Shown: positions 22,915 through 34,871 of the stretch, piece by piece | How the letters are laid out: every line of letters begins with the position of its first letter | How positions within the stretch are numbered: the first letter of the stretch is position 1 | Origin: Calliopum simillimum | Lineage: Eukaryota > Arthropoda > Insecta > Diptera > Lauxaniidae | Length of the DNA: 64,000 nucleotides | NCBI GenBank assembly: GCA_951812925.1 | Contig: OX638372.1 | Location: 68,713,407-68,777,406, forward strand | Direction of reading: 5' to 3' | The notes under the pieces: generated by a model | Seen by the model: only the letters and a program-made list of their open reading frames with translations | The model's database searches: none | What the model was told of the DNA's origin: nothing | Program-made: the position numbers and the translations under genes

Positions 22915-23295
22915 ATATTTTTGACCTAGGTTGTCTCGGCCCATTTTTTCTGCCGAGATTTTGCGGTTTTTTAATATAATTTCGATCGGAAAAACGGATT
23001 TAGAAAAAATTCTTAGCATCGTTCAAGAAATACGTATGCATTTTTTCAAAGTTTTTTTTGATCTTTTTTAATTTTTTGACCATTTTTTGAAAAATTGTAA
23101 AATGTCCCAAAAAAATTCTTACAAAACTCACACGTATTTCTTGAACGATGCTAATTGTTTTTTGCCTATTACACTCTTTTCGTAAGAAGCCTTAGTTTTG
23201 AGTAAAATTCGTTTTTCCGATCGAAATTGTATTTAAAAACCGAAAAATGTAGGCAGAAAAAAATGGACCGGACAACTTAGGTCAAAATTATGAGT
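22915..23295. repeat. Inverted repeat with about 120-170 bp arms
   Basis: TTTTTGACCTAGGTTGTC (22919) is mirrored by GACAACTTAGGTCAAAA (23270-23287). Within the arms, TTTCGATCGGAAAAACG pairs with CGTTTTTCCGATCGAAA, and GCATCGTTCAAGAAATACG pairs with CGTATTTCTTGAACGATGC. The loop is about 80 bp. The recurrent phrase ATCTCAAAAACCGTACGTG lies just outside at 22700. This is a foldback-type structure without defined ends. Confidence 0.72.
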
Positions 23296-26200
23296 CAGAA
23301 AAGCGCAAGACAAAATAATTTTTCAAGTTCAGCAAAATTTTATTTAAACTGCTGATTTCAGCACCGCACAGTGCGAAATTTTCAGAGTCTAGCGGAACTT
23401 AATTCATATCTCATCACATATAGCAGTTATAGTTATGAAACTTAATACTTGGATATATATTTAATTGGCAACACACTATGCAAAAATTAAGGGGGATCAG
23501 ACAAGGGGTTATTATACCCCCCATGTATGGAAATGCGTAAAACGTTGTATTCCTGCTCCCATACCAGATATCGCTTTGAAAATTGATAGATATAACCATT
23601 TTCTTATCAAAACACCATAAAAAATGAAGGGGTATTTGCTGTTTCTTACATTTTTTTTAGAAATGCTTCTAAATTTCAAGAGGATTCCCCCCTACTTTTT
23701 TTGTATATTATAAACAAGCGTACGAATGGTTAGCTTTAAATATGGAGAATGTCAGATGTTAGTGTAGGTGAGCCTATTTTTTCCAAAACAAAACCAACGA
23801 TGGCGTCCGATGTCGGTTTTTCATGAAATTTCGGTGTTATATGAAATTTCCAAAGACATTCTGGAAAAGGTTTAGTTTAAAAGAGGATCGCAAAATATCG
23901 CGGAAGATGTTTTGTACTTCCAGTAGAGGATAAACTTACCTTTAAAATTTTGTACGTTTCAAAATGGCAATTTGTGGTAACACCTTTTAAAGTATTCAAT
24001 AAAGTTGAAAATGTAAATCTTATGAACTTCTTAAAAAGCATAATTTTCACAAACAAATCACACACGAGTAAGAAAAGATTCTGCAATTATTTGAATGCCC
24101 ATAAGTGACAATTTTATAGAAAAATAACTGAAAAAATTTTCGCGTCCTACCGAGTTACCGTTTTTATGTACCAATCCATAAACTGAAACAAATCGAAAAG
24201 CGTTCTATAGTCAAAAAGTATGAATGAATCAGTAATGCAAGTTTCAGGTGCATTTTGCAGTTGTTTTGCAGGGTTATTCACCAAACTGAGTATGAGGTTT
24301 TTGAGGTGGGATATTAAGCTACCGAAATAATGAATAATCTTATGCGTTTTATGTATTTCAAAAATTGAATAAAGTTCCGCTAAACCACCCAAATTTCGCA
24401 CTGTGCACCGTGGGGATTATATAAAATGAGTTTTTGACACCATGATATATCATACATTATATGAATCGGCAAATGTTAAAAGGGCGAGAGCTATAATTTC
24501 GAAATACACTTTTCTTTTTTTGCAAATTCCTAATGCCAGGTGATAGCTCTATCGTCTTGTGTTTTCAAGAAGCCTGAAAAAATGGCCTCTGCCTCTTGAC
24601 ATATCAGTTTTTAGTTAGAAGTAATTTTTTAAAAATAGGGCGCCAAAAACTCTCATCAAGCGACCGAATGCCATCTTGAGTCATACATCATTTTGAAGCT
24701 TATAAATTATGCTTTAATCTAAAGTACTTTTAAAAAAAATTTAAGGGGTGTTTTTTTAAAAAAAATTGAAAAGTATTTTTAAGTTTAAAAAATTCTGGTG
24801 AAAAAAATTTTTTTTCACCAAGTAATATTTTTTTATAAAAAGAACACTTAAAAATAAATGGGATCAGTTACTTAGATATATTAATTTCCATACTTTGGAT
24901 CAACCTATAAATTTTTGAAAAAACACCCTTTTCATGAAAATGATTAAAAACGACAACTTCAACACCCTTTATGTTGACAAAAAATGGTACCAGGACCAAA
25001 TCCTCCCGGATTATTGTTCCTGCATATCGGAACTACCATATTGCCAAAAACTATATGTTGTTGTTTTTTTGTGCCTCGTTTACAACAACAATAATAATCA
25101 AACAATTTTTAAAATTTCTGAGTACTTGAACACGCACAAAAATTAGGGGTATTCATGCGTTGATGCGCAATGCCCTTGCGACGATGCGAAAATTTGACAT
25201 TTGTAAAACAACAAACACATTGCCGAAAATTCTGCACTACTTCTGCAATTTCGCAAGATGGAAATATTTAGATTGAACGTTCACGCGTTAGTGCGAAAAA
25301 GAATTGCATTTTCGCAACAGCGCATCAACGCGTTAATACCCATATTGTTTGTTGTTTTTGTTTTTGATGCGACGTAGTCGTTGTTGTTGTTTTATTGAGT
25401 TCGATTTTGTGCGTATGAAAAATAAAACAACAAAAACGCAAAATTTTGACGAGCTCAAAAAATAACAACAAAAATTACTTTTGTGATTGTTTTACTAAAA
25501 TATTCTTATTATTGTAGGCGAGCCAAAATTGGCTCACTTTTGTTCTACGCTGACACCCTTATTTTATACAACGCGTTGCAACGCACACTCATAAAGTAAT
25601 TTATCAAAACGATGAGAACGGATACTTTCAAGACTCTCAAAATTTTGCAAATAAATAAGCACACATATTTTATCTCACAGTTTAGTAATTTTATTCCATT
25701 GTTCCATTATCTGTTTATCTATCTGATCGTTCACAAATAAAAAAATTATGCAAAGAGCCAAATTAAAAAATTTGTTCTTTACAAATGCCAAAAACTTTCC
25801 AAAAAAACAATTTTTTTTTTTATTTTGCTCTGCTCATGTAGTTTATGATGTTTTGATATGAATCTCAAACGATAATAAAATGTAACAAATTCGGGGATTG
25901 CTATTTATGTATCCGGAATATAAAAAAAAAACAAATATTTGTCATTGCAAATTACACTCGTTTATAGCCAATATTTTTTGGTACCCTAAGCACAAAAATC
26001 GCAACAACAAAATTTTTATGGAAAGGTTTTCGAGATATGATTTTTACTTTTTTTATTTTTTGAACGATGGCTTTACACTTAAACCATTATTGTCCAGCGT
26101 TGCCATACGTCACCCAAAACTAAGTTAACTTCAAAATGATTTAAAATTAATCAAAACGAAACACAACTTTGAAAACTAAATAAGTATGAATTTGGATATT

Positions 26201-26515
26201 TTTGCAGCTATTGGAAATGGTTTTTTCGTTTGTTTATGACAAGCGTTCGTGGTAGTTATCGTTATTTGATTGCTTGTTGGCAGAAAAGTGAAAAATATTT
26301 TGATGCCGTGTGGCTTGAGGTAAGAAATTAGCTTTTCTCGTTATTTAGTCATATAGCCATTCCATGCCTAGCGTAACAAGATCTCCCACACCCTTTCCGA
26401 TTTCGCTGAAATTTAATACATGATTTTCTTGCATGCCTTATCTTTCAGAAATGGCAAAAAAAATTTTACGATTTTTTTTGTGCCTTTTGGAGGGGTGCAA
26501 AATGTGGAAAAATCG
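23296..26515. other. AT-rich stretch, no gene; one small TIR element inside
   Basis: No protein family was recognised. The only mobile-looking unit is the MITE at 25147-25341. From about 25300 to 25500 the DNA is rich in (GTT)n and (CAA)n-like runs. Confidence 0.5.
25147..25341. mobile_element. Small MITE, about 195 bp
   Basis: GGGTATTCATGCGTTGATGC is mirrored by GCATCAACGCGTTAATACCC, giving TIRs of 22 bp with one or two mismatches. Further in, GCGACGATGCGAAAATTTG and GCATTTTCGCAAC extend weak symmetry. There is no coding frame. Target duplication is unclear. Confidence 0.75.
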
Positions 26516-26519
26516 GTAA

Positions 26520-27060
26520 ATTGTGCCAAACTCTCCTCAAACAATTGTCAAAAACTTGGACATTCTTAAACGTTTTTCATGCTCAGACCACTTTTGGAAA
26601 GGTATTGAATTAGGCTATAAACTGAAGATAAAATTCTTTCGTATATGATAAAAAGTACTAACTTTACTACTATTTTATTACTGAACTACAAAAAACATGT
26701 CCAGGTACACCTTTTCTGCCGTCCAATATATATTTTTTGGAAAGACAAAAAAAAAATAATCTTTCATTTGAAAAAGAGGGAAAATTGGTTTGTCTCGAAG
26801 CTTAAAAGTTATGATTTTTTGAAAATTTAGAAAAAGGTTCAACCACAAAATGGCCCATAACTGAAAAATTTCTTAACTCATTTTCATGTTTGGACCATTT
26901 TTAGAAAGGAATTGAATTACGCTATGCGCACAAAGTATTTTTTTTTTTTTTTTTGTATTGGGTGAAATGTACTAATTTTACTACTATTTTATTAATAAAC
27001 GACAAAAAGCGCTATATTACCTTCTTTCGACCTTCCAAAATATTTTTCTTGAATAGAAGA
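26520..27060 (+). repeat. Direct repeat, two diverged units of about 300 bp
   Basis: The block TACTAACTTTACTACTATTT with CTTTTCTGCCGTCCAATATA near 26655-26730 recurs near 26970-27045 as TACTAATTTTACTACTATTT with CTTTCGACCTTCCAAAATA. The preceding parts also match: CAGACCACTTTTGGAAAGG near 26584 and TTGGACCATTTTTAGAAAGG near 26890. Units are roughly 70-80 percent alike by eye. Function is unknown. Confidence 0.65.
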
Positions 27061-27061
27061 C

Positions 27062-27783
27062 AAAACCACTTTGGTTTTTGAACGCTTCAAATGCTTCATC
27101 GGCGCTCGTAAATCGTTGACCACGCAGTTTACCTTTGATGTTCGGGAACTAGAAGAAGTCATTGGGTGTCAAATCAGGGCTGTACGGAGTATGAGTCATC
27201 AATTCAGAATTGACCGCCCTACGTTGGTCAAGCGGAACAGTGGCCACATGACCCATTCGGCCGAAGAAACTGGCGACCATTTGCTTCGCTGTGCTTCTTC
27301 CACGAACAACTTTTGTTGGATTTAGCTGGTCTTGGAATACCCACACGGTCGATTGCTGTTTTGTTTCCGGCTCATATGCATATATCCATGATTCGTCACC
27401 TGTCACTATCTTATATACATACGTCTTTTGAAGCATCATGCGATTGATAAACGTTTTTCACAACTAAGTGTTCATGCAAAATCGAATGTTTTGAAGTGGA
27501 ACTCATGTACAAGGATGCCTCTATCTCACAATATGCCACATTATCAGTTCATGCACTGCATCGATGTTTTGTGGCACAACAGCCGATTTTGGACGTCCTT
27601 CACGGAATTCGTCGGTGACCGAACTCCAATCACAATTGAATTCAACCAACCATATACTGTGGTTTTTGATGGTGCTTTATCGCCATACAAAGAACTGATT
27701 TCATCGACACATTCTTGTTGAAATAATCCACGTCGATAGTTATGAAAAATAATCCAACGAAAACCTTTTCTTGAAATTTCCAT
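27062..27783 (-). pseudogene. Mariner (DD34D-type) transposase remnant with internal deletions
   Basis: The minus strand begins MEISRKGFRWIIFHNYRRGL and continues through YGDKAPSKTTVYGWLN, the mariner helix-turn-helix region. Frameshifts follow. The catalytic part resumes as DVYKIVTGDESWIY-like sequence (in the frame starting MMLQKTYVYKIVTGDES), then PETKQQSTVWVF, TKVVRGRSTAKQMVASFF and MGHVATVPLDQRRAVN. It jumps straight to LMTHTPYSPDLTPNDFF, then LFP-like NIKGKLRGQRFTSADEAFEA. The jump removes about 55 residues containing the second catalytic Asp (the HHDNA block). The first Asp (GDES) and third Asp (TPND) remain. No TIRs were identified, so the element edges are unknown. Confidence 0.85.
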
Positions 27784-28111
27784 TTTTTGGCCAAATTGAT
27801 TTTCTTAACTCACTGGAAACATAACAAATAGCACTGCTACATCAAAACATTGTGGGTACGTTTATGCTAAAAATATGTTAAACTTTATTATGGCGTTGCC
27901 AGATTTTAGCTATTGACATTGGTGTTGTCTGTTCTCGAAATATACCTAAGTAGTGCCCTTCGTATTTGTATGTATGTATGTATTCTCCTTTAACTCCTAG
28001 AAGAAGCATAGGGCCAATACCCTTCGTATTTGATCAATTACAAATAAACCACTAATTTGGTTGGAAAATAATAATTTTAGAGGCAACTATTGGAAATTGA
28101 TTACACAGGTT

Positions 28112-28748
28112 ACTATGGAGGTCAAAATGGGGTTCATGTGTAGTTTAGTGATAAATTCGCTAAGATTCTGAAAATAATTTTTAATCATTGAGCTCTTAGG
28201 TCTTAAAAAGAATATGTGAGCAAAAAGAGTATCTTGACCTAGTTTCGGAGATATAGCCATCGGAAGATCAGAATATATACCTTCTATGAAACCGCTATAA
28301 GTTGGGAACCCCTGAATGGATTTGAAAAATATTGGTGTCATATGAAAGGCATTTTGTTTTTGTTGTTATCGTTGTTGTTTTTTTTTTTTTGTTGTTGTAT
28401 GTGTTGTTGGTGGTGTTGTAATTGAAAAATTTCACAAAATTTAAAAAAAGCTCATATCTCAAAAACTATGAATTCAATTGGAAATATGCTCAACACATTT
28501 TTATAGGCTGTCAAAATACCTTTCATACGACACCAATATTTCACAAATCCATCCAGGGGTTCCCAAATTATAGCGGTTTTCATAGAAGATATATCCGGAT
28601 CTTCCGATGGCTATATCTCCGAAACTAGGTTCGAGATATCTTTTTTAATCACATATTCTTTTGAACGACTAAGAACTCAATGATAAAAAATTAGTTTCAG
28701 AATTTTAGCCAATTTATCATTAAACGACACATGACCTCCATATGACCT
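28112..28748. mobile_element. Foldback element with about 235 bp arms and a (GTT)n loop
   Basis: Left arm 28112-28350 (TATGGAGGTCAAAATGGGG, then GGAGATATAGCCATCGGAAG, then GGAACCCCTGAATGGATTTG) is mirrored by the right arm 28519-28748 (CAAATCCATCCAGGGGTTCC, then CTTCCGATGGCTATATCTCC, then ATGACCTCCATA). The loop contains a GTTGTT-rich tract at 28358-28420. Arms have diverged by several indels. Ends are approximate and no target duplication was found. Confidence 0.78.
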
Positions 28749-29454
28749 AGAAAAATTTTTTCTCAGACGTTCTGGAAAAAAACGGACCCTGGATTCGGAT
28801 TCAGGACGTCAAAGTCCCTAGGAAACACATAGTCTGATCAAAACGCCATGACATTTTTTTTTTTGGAAACCTGTGTTATCGTTAGTTTAGAGTCTGGTGC
28901 AACCAAATCATAAGATTCCGATTTAAGATATGGCCTAAAATGCGAAAACCTAAAAAATTTTTTTTTTTTTGTGGTTTCGAGCTTGGGTACAAAAAAACAT
29001 CAGAAGAAAATAGTGTCATTTCTTGTACATATTTTTTGTAGTTTTGAAATTTTATGATTTTTAGAAATTTTAATTCCCATTGATTTTTTCCCTTTCTAGT
29101 TTTGTTTTTCATAAAACACTGATTGGATCAGATTGTGCACCAAACCAAAAATGATAATTTTGGAATCGCCTAGAAGTAGTATTGAGGTGACGACATCAGA
29201 TGGCACCTAGCGTCACAATTGTTACCAATTCTGGATACATAAAGGGCAAACTACGTATCGAGTTTGAAATATTGGGTTTCCTTCAATAACAACATATCAC
29301 CTTCATATTATGCAGAGATGAGTAATGAAAAACTTCAAAATGCTTTTCATATTTGATTTATTCTACGCCACACTGTGGTCTAGAATGCTATTCTAGCTGG
29401 TCATAACTCTTTTCTGGTTATTTTTTATAAAAAAAAATATTAGTTTCTATGTTT
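28749..29454. other. No gene recognised
   Basis: AT-rich DNA with a GGATTCGGATTCAGGACG phrase at 28791 that recalls the recurrent module described in the findings. No TIR or protein motif was seen. Confidence 0.4.
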
Positions 29455-30095
29455 TGGGGGTCGCTGACTCTAAATCTGAAAACGATTTTTTTAAAAATCA
29501 AAATGGCGGATCCAACATGGCGGACAATTTTCTTAAAAATTATTTGTATCATGACAAGTTTGTGATTAAGGGGGTTTTTGAGGATGCTGATTTCGAATTC
29601 GGCATCATATTTTTTGTAAACAAAATGGCAGATCCAAAATGGCGGACAATTTTCTAAAAACTTGATTATATCACGACAAAATTGAGGCTAAAGGGGTTTT
29701 TGAAGTCGCTGATTACGAATTCGGTATCATCTTTTTTATAAACAAAATGGCGGATCTAAAATGGCGGACAACTTTCTAAAAAGTTGATTATATCACGACA
29801 AAATTGTGGCTAAAGGGGTTTTTGAGGTAGCTGATTACGAATTCGGTATCATCTTTTTGTAAACAAAATGGCGGATCCAAAATGGCGGACAATTTTCTAA
29901 AAAATTGATTATATCACGACAAAATTGTGGTTAAAGGAGTTTTTGAGGTCGCTTATTACGAATTCGGTATCATCTTTTTTGTAAACAAAATGGCGGATCC
30001 AAAATGGCGGACAATTTTCTAAAAAGTTGATTATATTACGACAAAATTGTGGCTAAACAGGTTTTTGAGGTCGCTGATTACGAATTCGGTAATAA
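29455..30095 (+). repeat. Tandem array, about five units of about 122 bp
   Basis: Each unit contains GTCGCTGATTACGAATTCGG, AACAAAATGGCGGATCCAAA and ATGGCGGACAATTTTCTAAA. Unit starts, taken at the GGCGGACAA block, fall near 29519, 29641, 29763, 29884 and 30007, giving a 121-123 bp period. The AAAATGGCGGA word occurs twice within each unit. The first unit is the most diverged. Any frame through the array is a by-product. Confidence 0.9.
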
Positions 30096-30247
30096 CAAAA
30101 CCACTGCCGAATTGAAAAAACTCACTCGTTTTTTGATTGAAAGACAAAGTAATTGCCTACTTAACATGATTTAACGCAATGCAATTTTGCCAAAGTTTTT
30201 AAATTAGCAACAAAAATAGTAAATAGATATTTGTTACTGATAATATC

Positions 30248-30665
30248 TCAGATATAAGACATAATTTTTGTACTTGAAATATTCGCGAAGTTATAGCAAT
30301 TTAAAATATTGGTCTCTTATGGAGGCAGGCATGTCCTTGACTCAAAAACGCCCATTTTCACCAAATGACTTAATGCTATCAATACTAACTCAGATATTAA
30401 ATATTAATGTTGTATCTGAAATATTCACAAAGTTATGGCGATTTCAAGATTTTGGTTATATAGGAGGTGGGCGTGTCCTTAACCCGATCACGTTCAATTT
30501 CACAAAGTGGCCTAATGCTATCTATACTAACTCAGATATTTAATATTATTTTTATACTTGAAATATTTACGAAGTTATAGTGATTTTAAATTTTTGGTTA
30601 TATAGGAGGCGGGCGTGTCCTTGACCCGAACACGCCAATTTTCAACAAATAAATAGATGCTGCTA
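30248..30665 (+). repeat. Tandem array, about three units of about 142 bp
   Basis: Units begin near 30248, 30390 and 30532 with CAGATAT. They contain TACTTGAAATATTCGCGAAG, GTTATAGCAATTT and GGAGGCGGGCGTGTCCTTGA. The GGGCGTGTCC word also appears in the mini-me-like region at 38.9 kb and, inverted, at 58.8 kb. Confidence 0.88.
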
Positions 30666-32103
30666 ATACTATATCAGAAATAGAATTTTATTGTTTTACC
30701 TCAAACACTTTGGTTGTTATTAGTTTTACGAAACTGGAGCGTTGCAAGAATACAGAAAAGTCGCTGAAGAAAAACTCACCGTAGTCCATGAAGGGGAGTG
30801 ATGGGGGAATCAAATAAATGCGTAGAACCTTCAAAAAACCTGATATTACACACTTAAATGATTAAGCCGTTGCAACTCCATGAAACATATTAGTTATAGT
30901 CCATAGAGTGCAAAATTCGTAAATTTGCGAAATGAAATTAGAGATTTTTTGTGAGGATCCGGATATCCTTTTTATATTAAAAAAAACTATTTTCTAAGTA
31001 TGCAAATCTTCAGCAAGTAGATCAAATTATTCTCAGAATAAGTTTCATGAGGTAAGACCACTTAGTTTAAAAGATACACTCATTTAAACTTTCACATATT
31101 TTAAGAGATTTTTGGAAAAAATTACTATTTTCTGAATTCATCAAGTTTAAGTCGCGAAAACTCAGAAATGGTATTATTTCTTGGTATTCTGGTACTTGAA
31201 ATGTGTTATCTAGATATTTAACTTTAAATTTGTGCAAAAAAAATATAACTTTTAATACACAAATTTTCGGAGTTATGACCGGCTAGCGCTCTCTTATAGA
31301 CCACTGTGCGCCACTTCTCAACTTGAAAAATAGGATTTTTTTATAACATACATTCGCATCGATTTTTATCTCGTGCGTATAACATTTACTCGCATACCAA
31401 CAACAAAAAAATCCTACGTATTGAAAGCCAACTTTTTTCTTTTTATTACGCCAGCGAACAATGGCGGAAAAGCAATAAAAGTATTTAATAACAAAAAGAA
31501 ATATTGGACAACAGAACTGGATGCTTCAACAATACGAGTGCAAATAAGTACGCGGTCACAAGCGATGGCAGTTTATGATAAAGTTTTCCATTATGTTCGG
31601 ACTGCAGTATTGCGCCATCTTTAGCCGTCCTTAAAACCTCATTCTGAAATCATTATAGTTCAATGTACAATGAGATTGTTTTGGTCTATGACTTTGCTTT
31701 TATATAAAATTTTTTTTTATTTTTTTATTTTTTGATTTATTGTGCAATTTGGTATTGTTTCGCTTCACTACCAATATACTTTCGGATTGTGCCAACTGAC
31801 GATAAAATCTTTTGGATCTGGAATTGCAATAAACATTAAAAACTTAAGATTTAAAATTAAAAAAAAAAATAAATTTTTATACAGAAGTTTTAAGAAGTAA
31901 GTAGCTTTTTCTATAAAGTTGTTATATTGCGCGTTCTTCTGTGTCAATCGTACTCTATTTAACTGCAATAAAACACTTCTATCGTGAACACTAATTAGTG
32001 ATTGCTATAATTTCTTCGATTCACAAAATTTGTTCCGAAAATAGTTTTAGAATGACCGTTTTTATTATTAATTTTTAAAAGAAATTCAAGTGAGGTTTTT
32101 AAT
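30666..32103. other. No gene recognised
   Basis: The 83-codon frame at 31373-31624 (ending RTAVLRHL) has balanced composition but no motif I recognise. The rest is AT-rich. No TIR was found. Confidence 0.4.
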
Positions 32104-32111
32104 ATGCGCAC

Positions 32112-32744
32112 TAGGGTGTCTCTTATTTGGGAAAAGTCAAAATTTTATGTCGCGCTCCCCCAGAATCGAATGACTTTGAGAGAAAAATGAAATCCCCTAC
32201 ACGACAGGTTTTTTTTAACGAATCAACCTGTGCCACGAAGACATTCAAATTTAAATGAAAATTAACATAGATTTTATATACTTCTTGTTTTAACTTGCTG
32301 GGAATCGCGTTGCCTGAAATATTTTTCGCCATCAAATGTGTATCTTATTGTTTTTCGGGTCGCTGAACACGATACAAGTGTCAAAATTAAATTTTGACAG
32401 CTGATTTCAAATCAAAACACCGAGAAATGGAGGTTAAGCCGGTAGCCGTTGACAGCTGTCAAATTTCAATTTTGACACTTGTATCGTGTTCAGCGACCCG
32501 AAAAACAATAAGATACACATTTTATGGCGAAAAATATTTCAGGAAACGCGATTCCCAGCAAGTTAAAACAACAAGTATATAAAATCTATGTTAATTTTCA
32601 TTTAAATTTGAATGTCTTCGTGGCACAAGTTAATTCGTTTAAAAAAACCTGTCGTTTAGGGGATCTCATTTTTTTCTCAAAGTCTTTCGATTCTGGGGGA
32701 GCGCGACATAAAATTTTGACTTTTCCCAAATAAGAGACACCCTA
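32112..32744. mobile_element. hAT-type foldback element, 633 bp, perfect 8 bp target duplication
   Basis: The ends TAGGGTGTCTCTTATTTGGG and CCCAAATAAGAGACACCCTA are exact inverses. ATGCGCAC flanks the element at 32104-32111 and 32745-32752. The arms (32112-32405 and about 32452-32744) are near-identical reverse complements around a loop of about 45 bp. Each arm contains the phrase TTTTTCGGGTCGCTGAACAC. An open frame of about 69 codons exists in each arm, but the changes between arms are mostly amino-acid changing, as expected without selection. The 8 bp duplication points to a hAT-like transposase acting in trans. Confidence 0.93.
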
Positions 32745-32939
32745 ATGCGCACCCATGCGGCCTGAATTTCGTTGATACTGCGCTCAGTTACCATCTTCAA
32801 GACATGGGGGTTCTAACTTTTAGCATAAATTGGCTAAAAAAAAATAAATTTTTAATCTGGTTTCTGATCTTAGTTCTGAAATCTTTACGTACTCAAAATC
32901 CATTAAACAGAAAAACATCCAAAGTTTTTTCGTTAAGCT

Positions 32940-33350
32940 CATCATTTAGGTGGTATGCCAACTTAAATAAAAATTGGTCTTAGTCATAGTCTTGGTAATT
33001 TTTTGAGACCAAGATCAAGGACGCAGATATAATTTCATGGTCTTGGCCACGATGATCATCAAAACTTAGACGGTTTTTCAGTTTTGGTAATTTATATGAA
33101 ATTCGTCATCTTTAAAATAGAACTGCTTTGGAAAAATGAGGTTCTGATATTTTAAAAATACAATATTTAGAAATTTTTTCAAGACCAAGATCTAGTTTGA
33201 TACCATGACATAATTCCCATGCCTAGAAGGCTCAATATTAAAACCAAGACCACAACTCAATGTTCAAGACCCAGATCAAGACCAAGACTGCTATGGCCAT
33301 TTTGTATTGGTCTCTAACTCAATTTTAGTCTTGGTTTGCTCATCACTAAT
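32940..33350. repeat. CCAAGAC-rich dispersed repeat, copy 1
   Basis: GTCTTGGTAATTTTTTGAGA and ACCAAGATCAAGG near 32990-33020 are followed by CGCAGATATAATTTCATGG. Then, after about 80 bp, come CAAGACCAAGATCTAG and AAGACCAAGACTGCTA near 33270. The same order of blocks is found at 42365-43545. The right end TTTGCTCATCACTAAT (33336-33351) is the inverse of the left end AGTGCTGAGCAAA of copy 2, so the family has TIRs of the AGTGNTGAGCAAA type. Confidence 0.72.
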
Positions 33351-33889
33351 TAAAGTGCCCTATTTATTGATAAAAGTACATATTTTCTATAAAATATTTT
33401 ATTACAGCTTTTCGTATTACCCACGACTTTGTTGTACTTTTATCATTCTGAAAAACTGTTTTTTGAAGAATATCTCAAAAATGAGTCGCACGATAACAAC
33501 TTAGAGAATTCTTTTTGTGGAAAATCAGATATTCTACAAGAAATTTTCATATGGGCAATTATTGAAAAAAACCGAATTTTCCACTCGAAAAAAAAAAAAA
33601 AAACAGGGAAAAAAAAGTTTTATTTTGAGGGTGCAAATAGTTGGAATAATTTATAACTGTAATAACAAAAGTACAAAAAATTATCTGTAACTTAGTTTCC
33701 TGGCAAATTAACACAAATTTTTTATTTTTTTGTGTGACAGTAAAACCAAGATTACATGGTAAAGCAAAAACCGTGTTTCTTGTGCATTTAAATGAGGATA
33801 TCTCAAAAACTAAACAAGATATAACACTTCTGAGACAGGATTCGGAATAAGCATTACATTGTTTAATTTTAATTTGTTTATATAGGCGA
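33351..33889. other. No gene; contains one copy of the recurrent module
   Basis: Frames at 33429-33900 are low-complexity or antisense. The recurrent phrase GATATCTCAAAAACTAAAC is at 33797, followed by GAGACAGGATTCGGAATAAG at 33831. Confidence 0.45.
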
Positions 33890-34588
33890 GGAGCCGGCAA
33901 TACTAAAAGTGCCGTTATCGCGGATTCTGAAATTTTTAATGCAAAGTGGTAGTTTACACTAAGGCGAATACGAAAAGCTTGGTCAGCATGGTTGTAGCCT
34001 GGCAGAAATATTTTTAAATGATTTTTGAATTATTAAATTTTCGGAATGTTTTGCCGTCATCGCGGATTTTGATCAATCTTAATATTAATCGATGGTAAAT
34101 TTCTTAGCCATTAAGAAAAAATCCGGCCGACCAAATTTTTTTTGCCGAAAATTACCGGCAGACCTATTTTAATGGTGCGACATTGGGTACTTCCGGCAGT
34201 TTCTAAGCTCGCATACCAAGATATTTTTAAATTTGACATTAAAACACGTAAATTATAAAAAAAAAAAAACAAATTTCCGTGATAACATAGAAATTGTACC
34301 CACCATTAAAATAGGTCTGCCGGTAATTTTCGGCAAAAAAAATTTGGTCGGCCGGATTTTTTCTGAATGGTTAAGAAATTTACCATCGATTAATATTAAG
34401 ATTGATCAAAATCCGCGATGACGGCAAAAAATTTCGAAAAATTAATAATTCAAAAATCATTTAAAAATATTTCTGCCAGGCTACAACCATGCTGACCAAG
34501 CTTTTCGTATTCGCCTTAGTGTAAACTACCACTTTGCATTAAAAATTTCAGAATCCGCGATGACGGCACTTTTAGTATTGCCGGCTCC
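33890..34588. mobile_element. Foldback element, about 700 bp, about 300 bp arms
   Basis: GGAGCCGGCAATACTAAAAG (33890) is mirrored by CTTTTAGTATTGCCGGCTCC (ending 34588). The arms run to about 34188 and from about 34297; they include AAAATCCGGCCGACCAAATT and its inverse, and AAAATTACCGGCAGACC and its inverse. The loop is about 110 bp. Flanking 8-mers do not match, so no target duplication is claimed. Confidence 0.88.
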
Positions 34589-34871
34589 CGGACTAATAGA
34601 AATGTGATATTTTTAATAACAAATTACGTCACATGTGACCATAATATTTTTTTTTATAAATTGTCAGTAATTAGCAATGTATTAAAAAAAAAAAATTATA
34701 TTCGATGAGTAGCTTATGAGCAATGAATTTAAGAAAAAAGGTCTATTTCGTAGTTTCAGAAACTTCAATCGTTAATAACTATGGAAAACAAAATTTTTCA
34801 TCATACCAAAAACAAATATACAAACGTATTAACTTTGGGTTTTTCATAGTCGAGTTGGGAAAACCTTAGCC

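Noticed and set aside
29455..30095. Tandem array as a CRISPR-like array
   Set aside because: Whole 122 bp units repeat with no unique spacers, in an insect-type sequence; it is ordinary satellite-like DNA.
31373..31624. 83-codon frame with balanced composition as a host gene
   Set aside because: No recognisable motif, no supporting splice or promoter signals, and length compatible with chance; kept only as a note in the gap entry.
32123..32733. Nearly identical open frames of about 69 codons in both arms of the 32112-32744 foldback, as a possible conserved small protein
   Set aside because: Of about nine base differences between the arms within the frame, about six change the amino acid, the proportion expected without selection. 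Similarity is explained by the inverted repeat.
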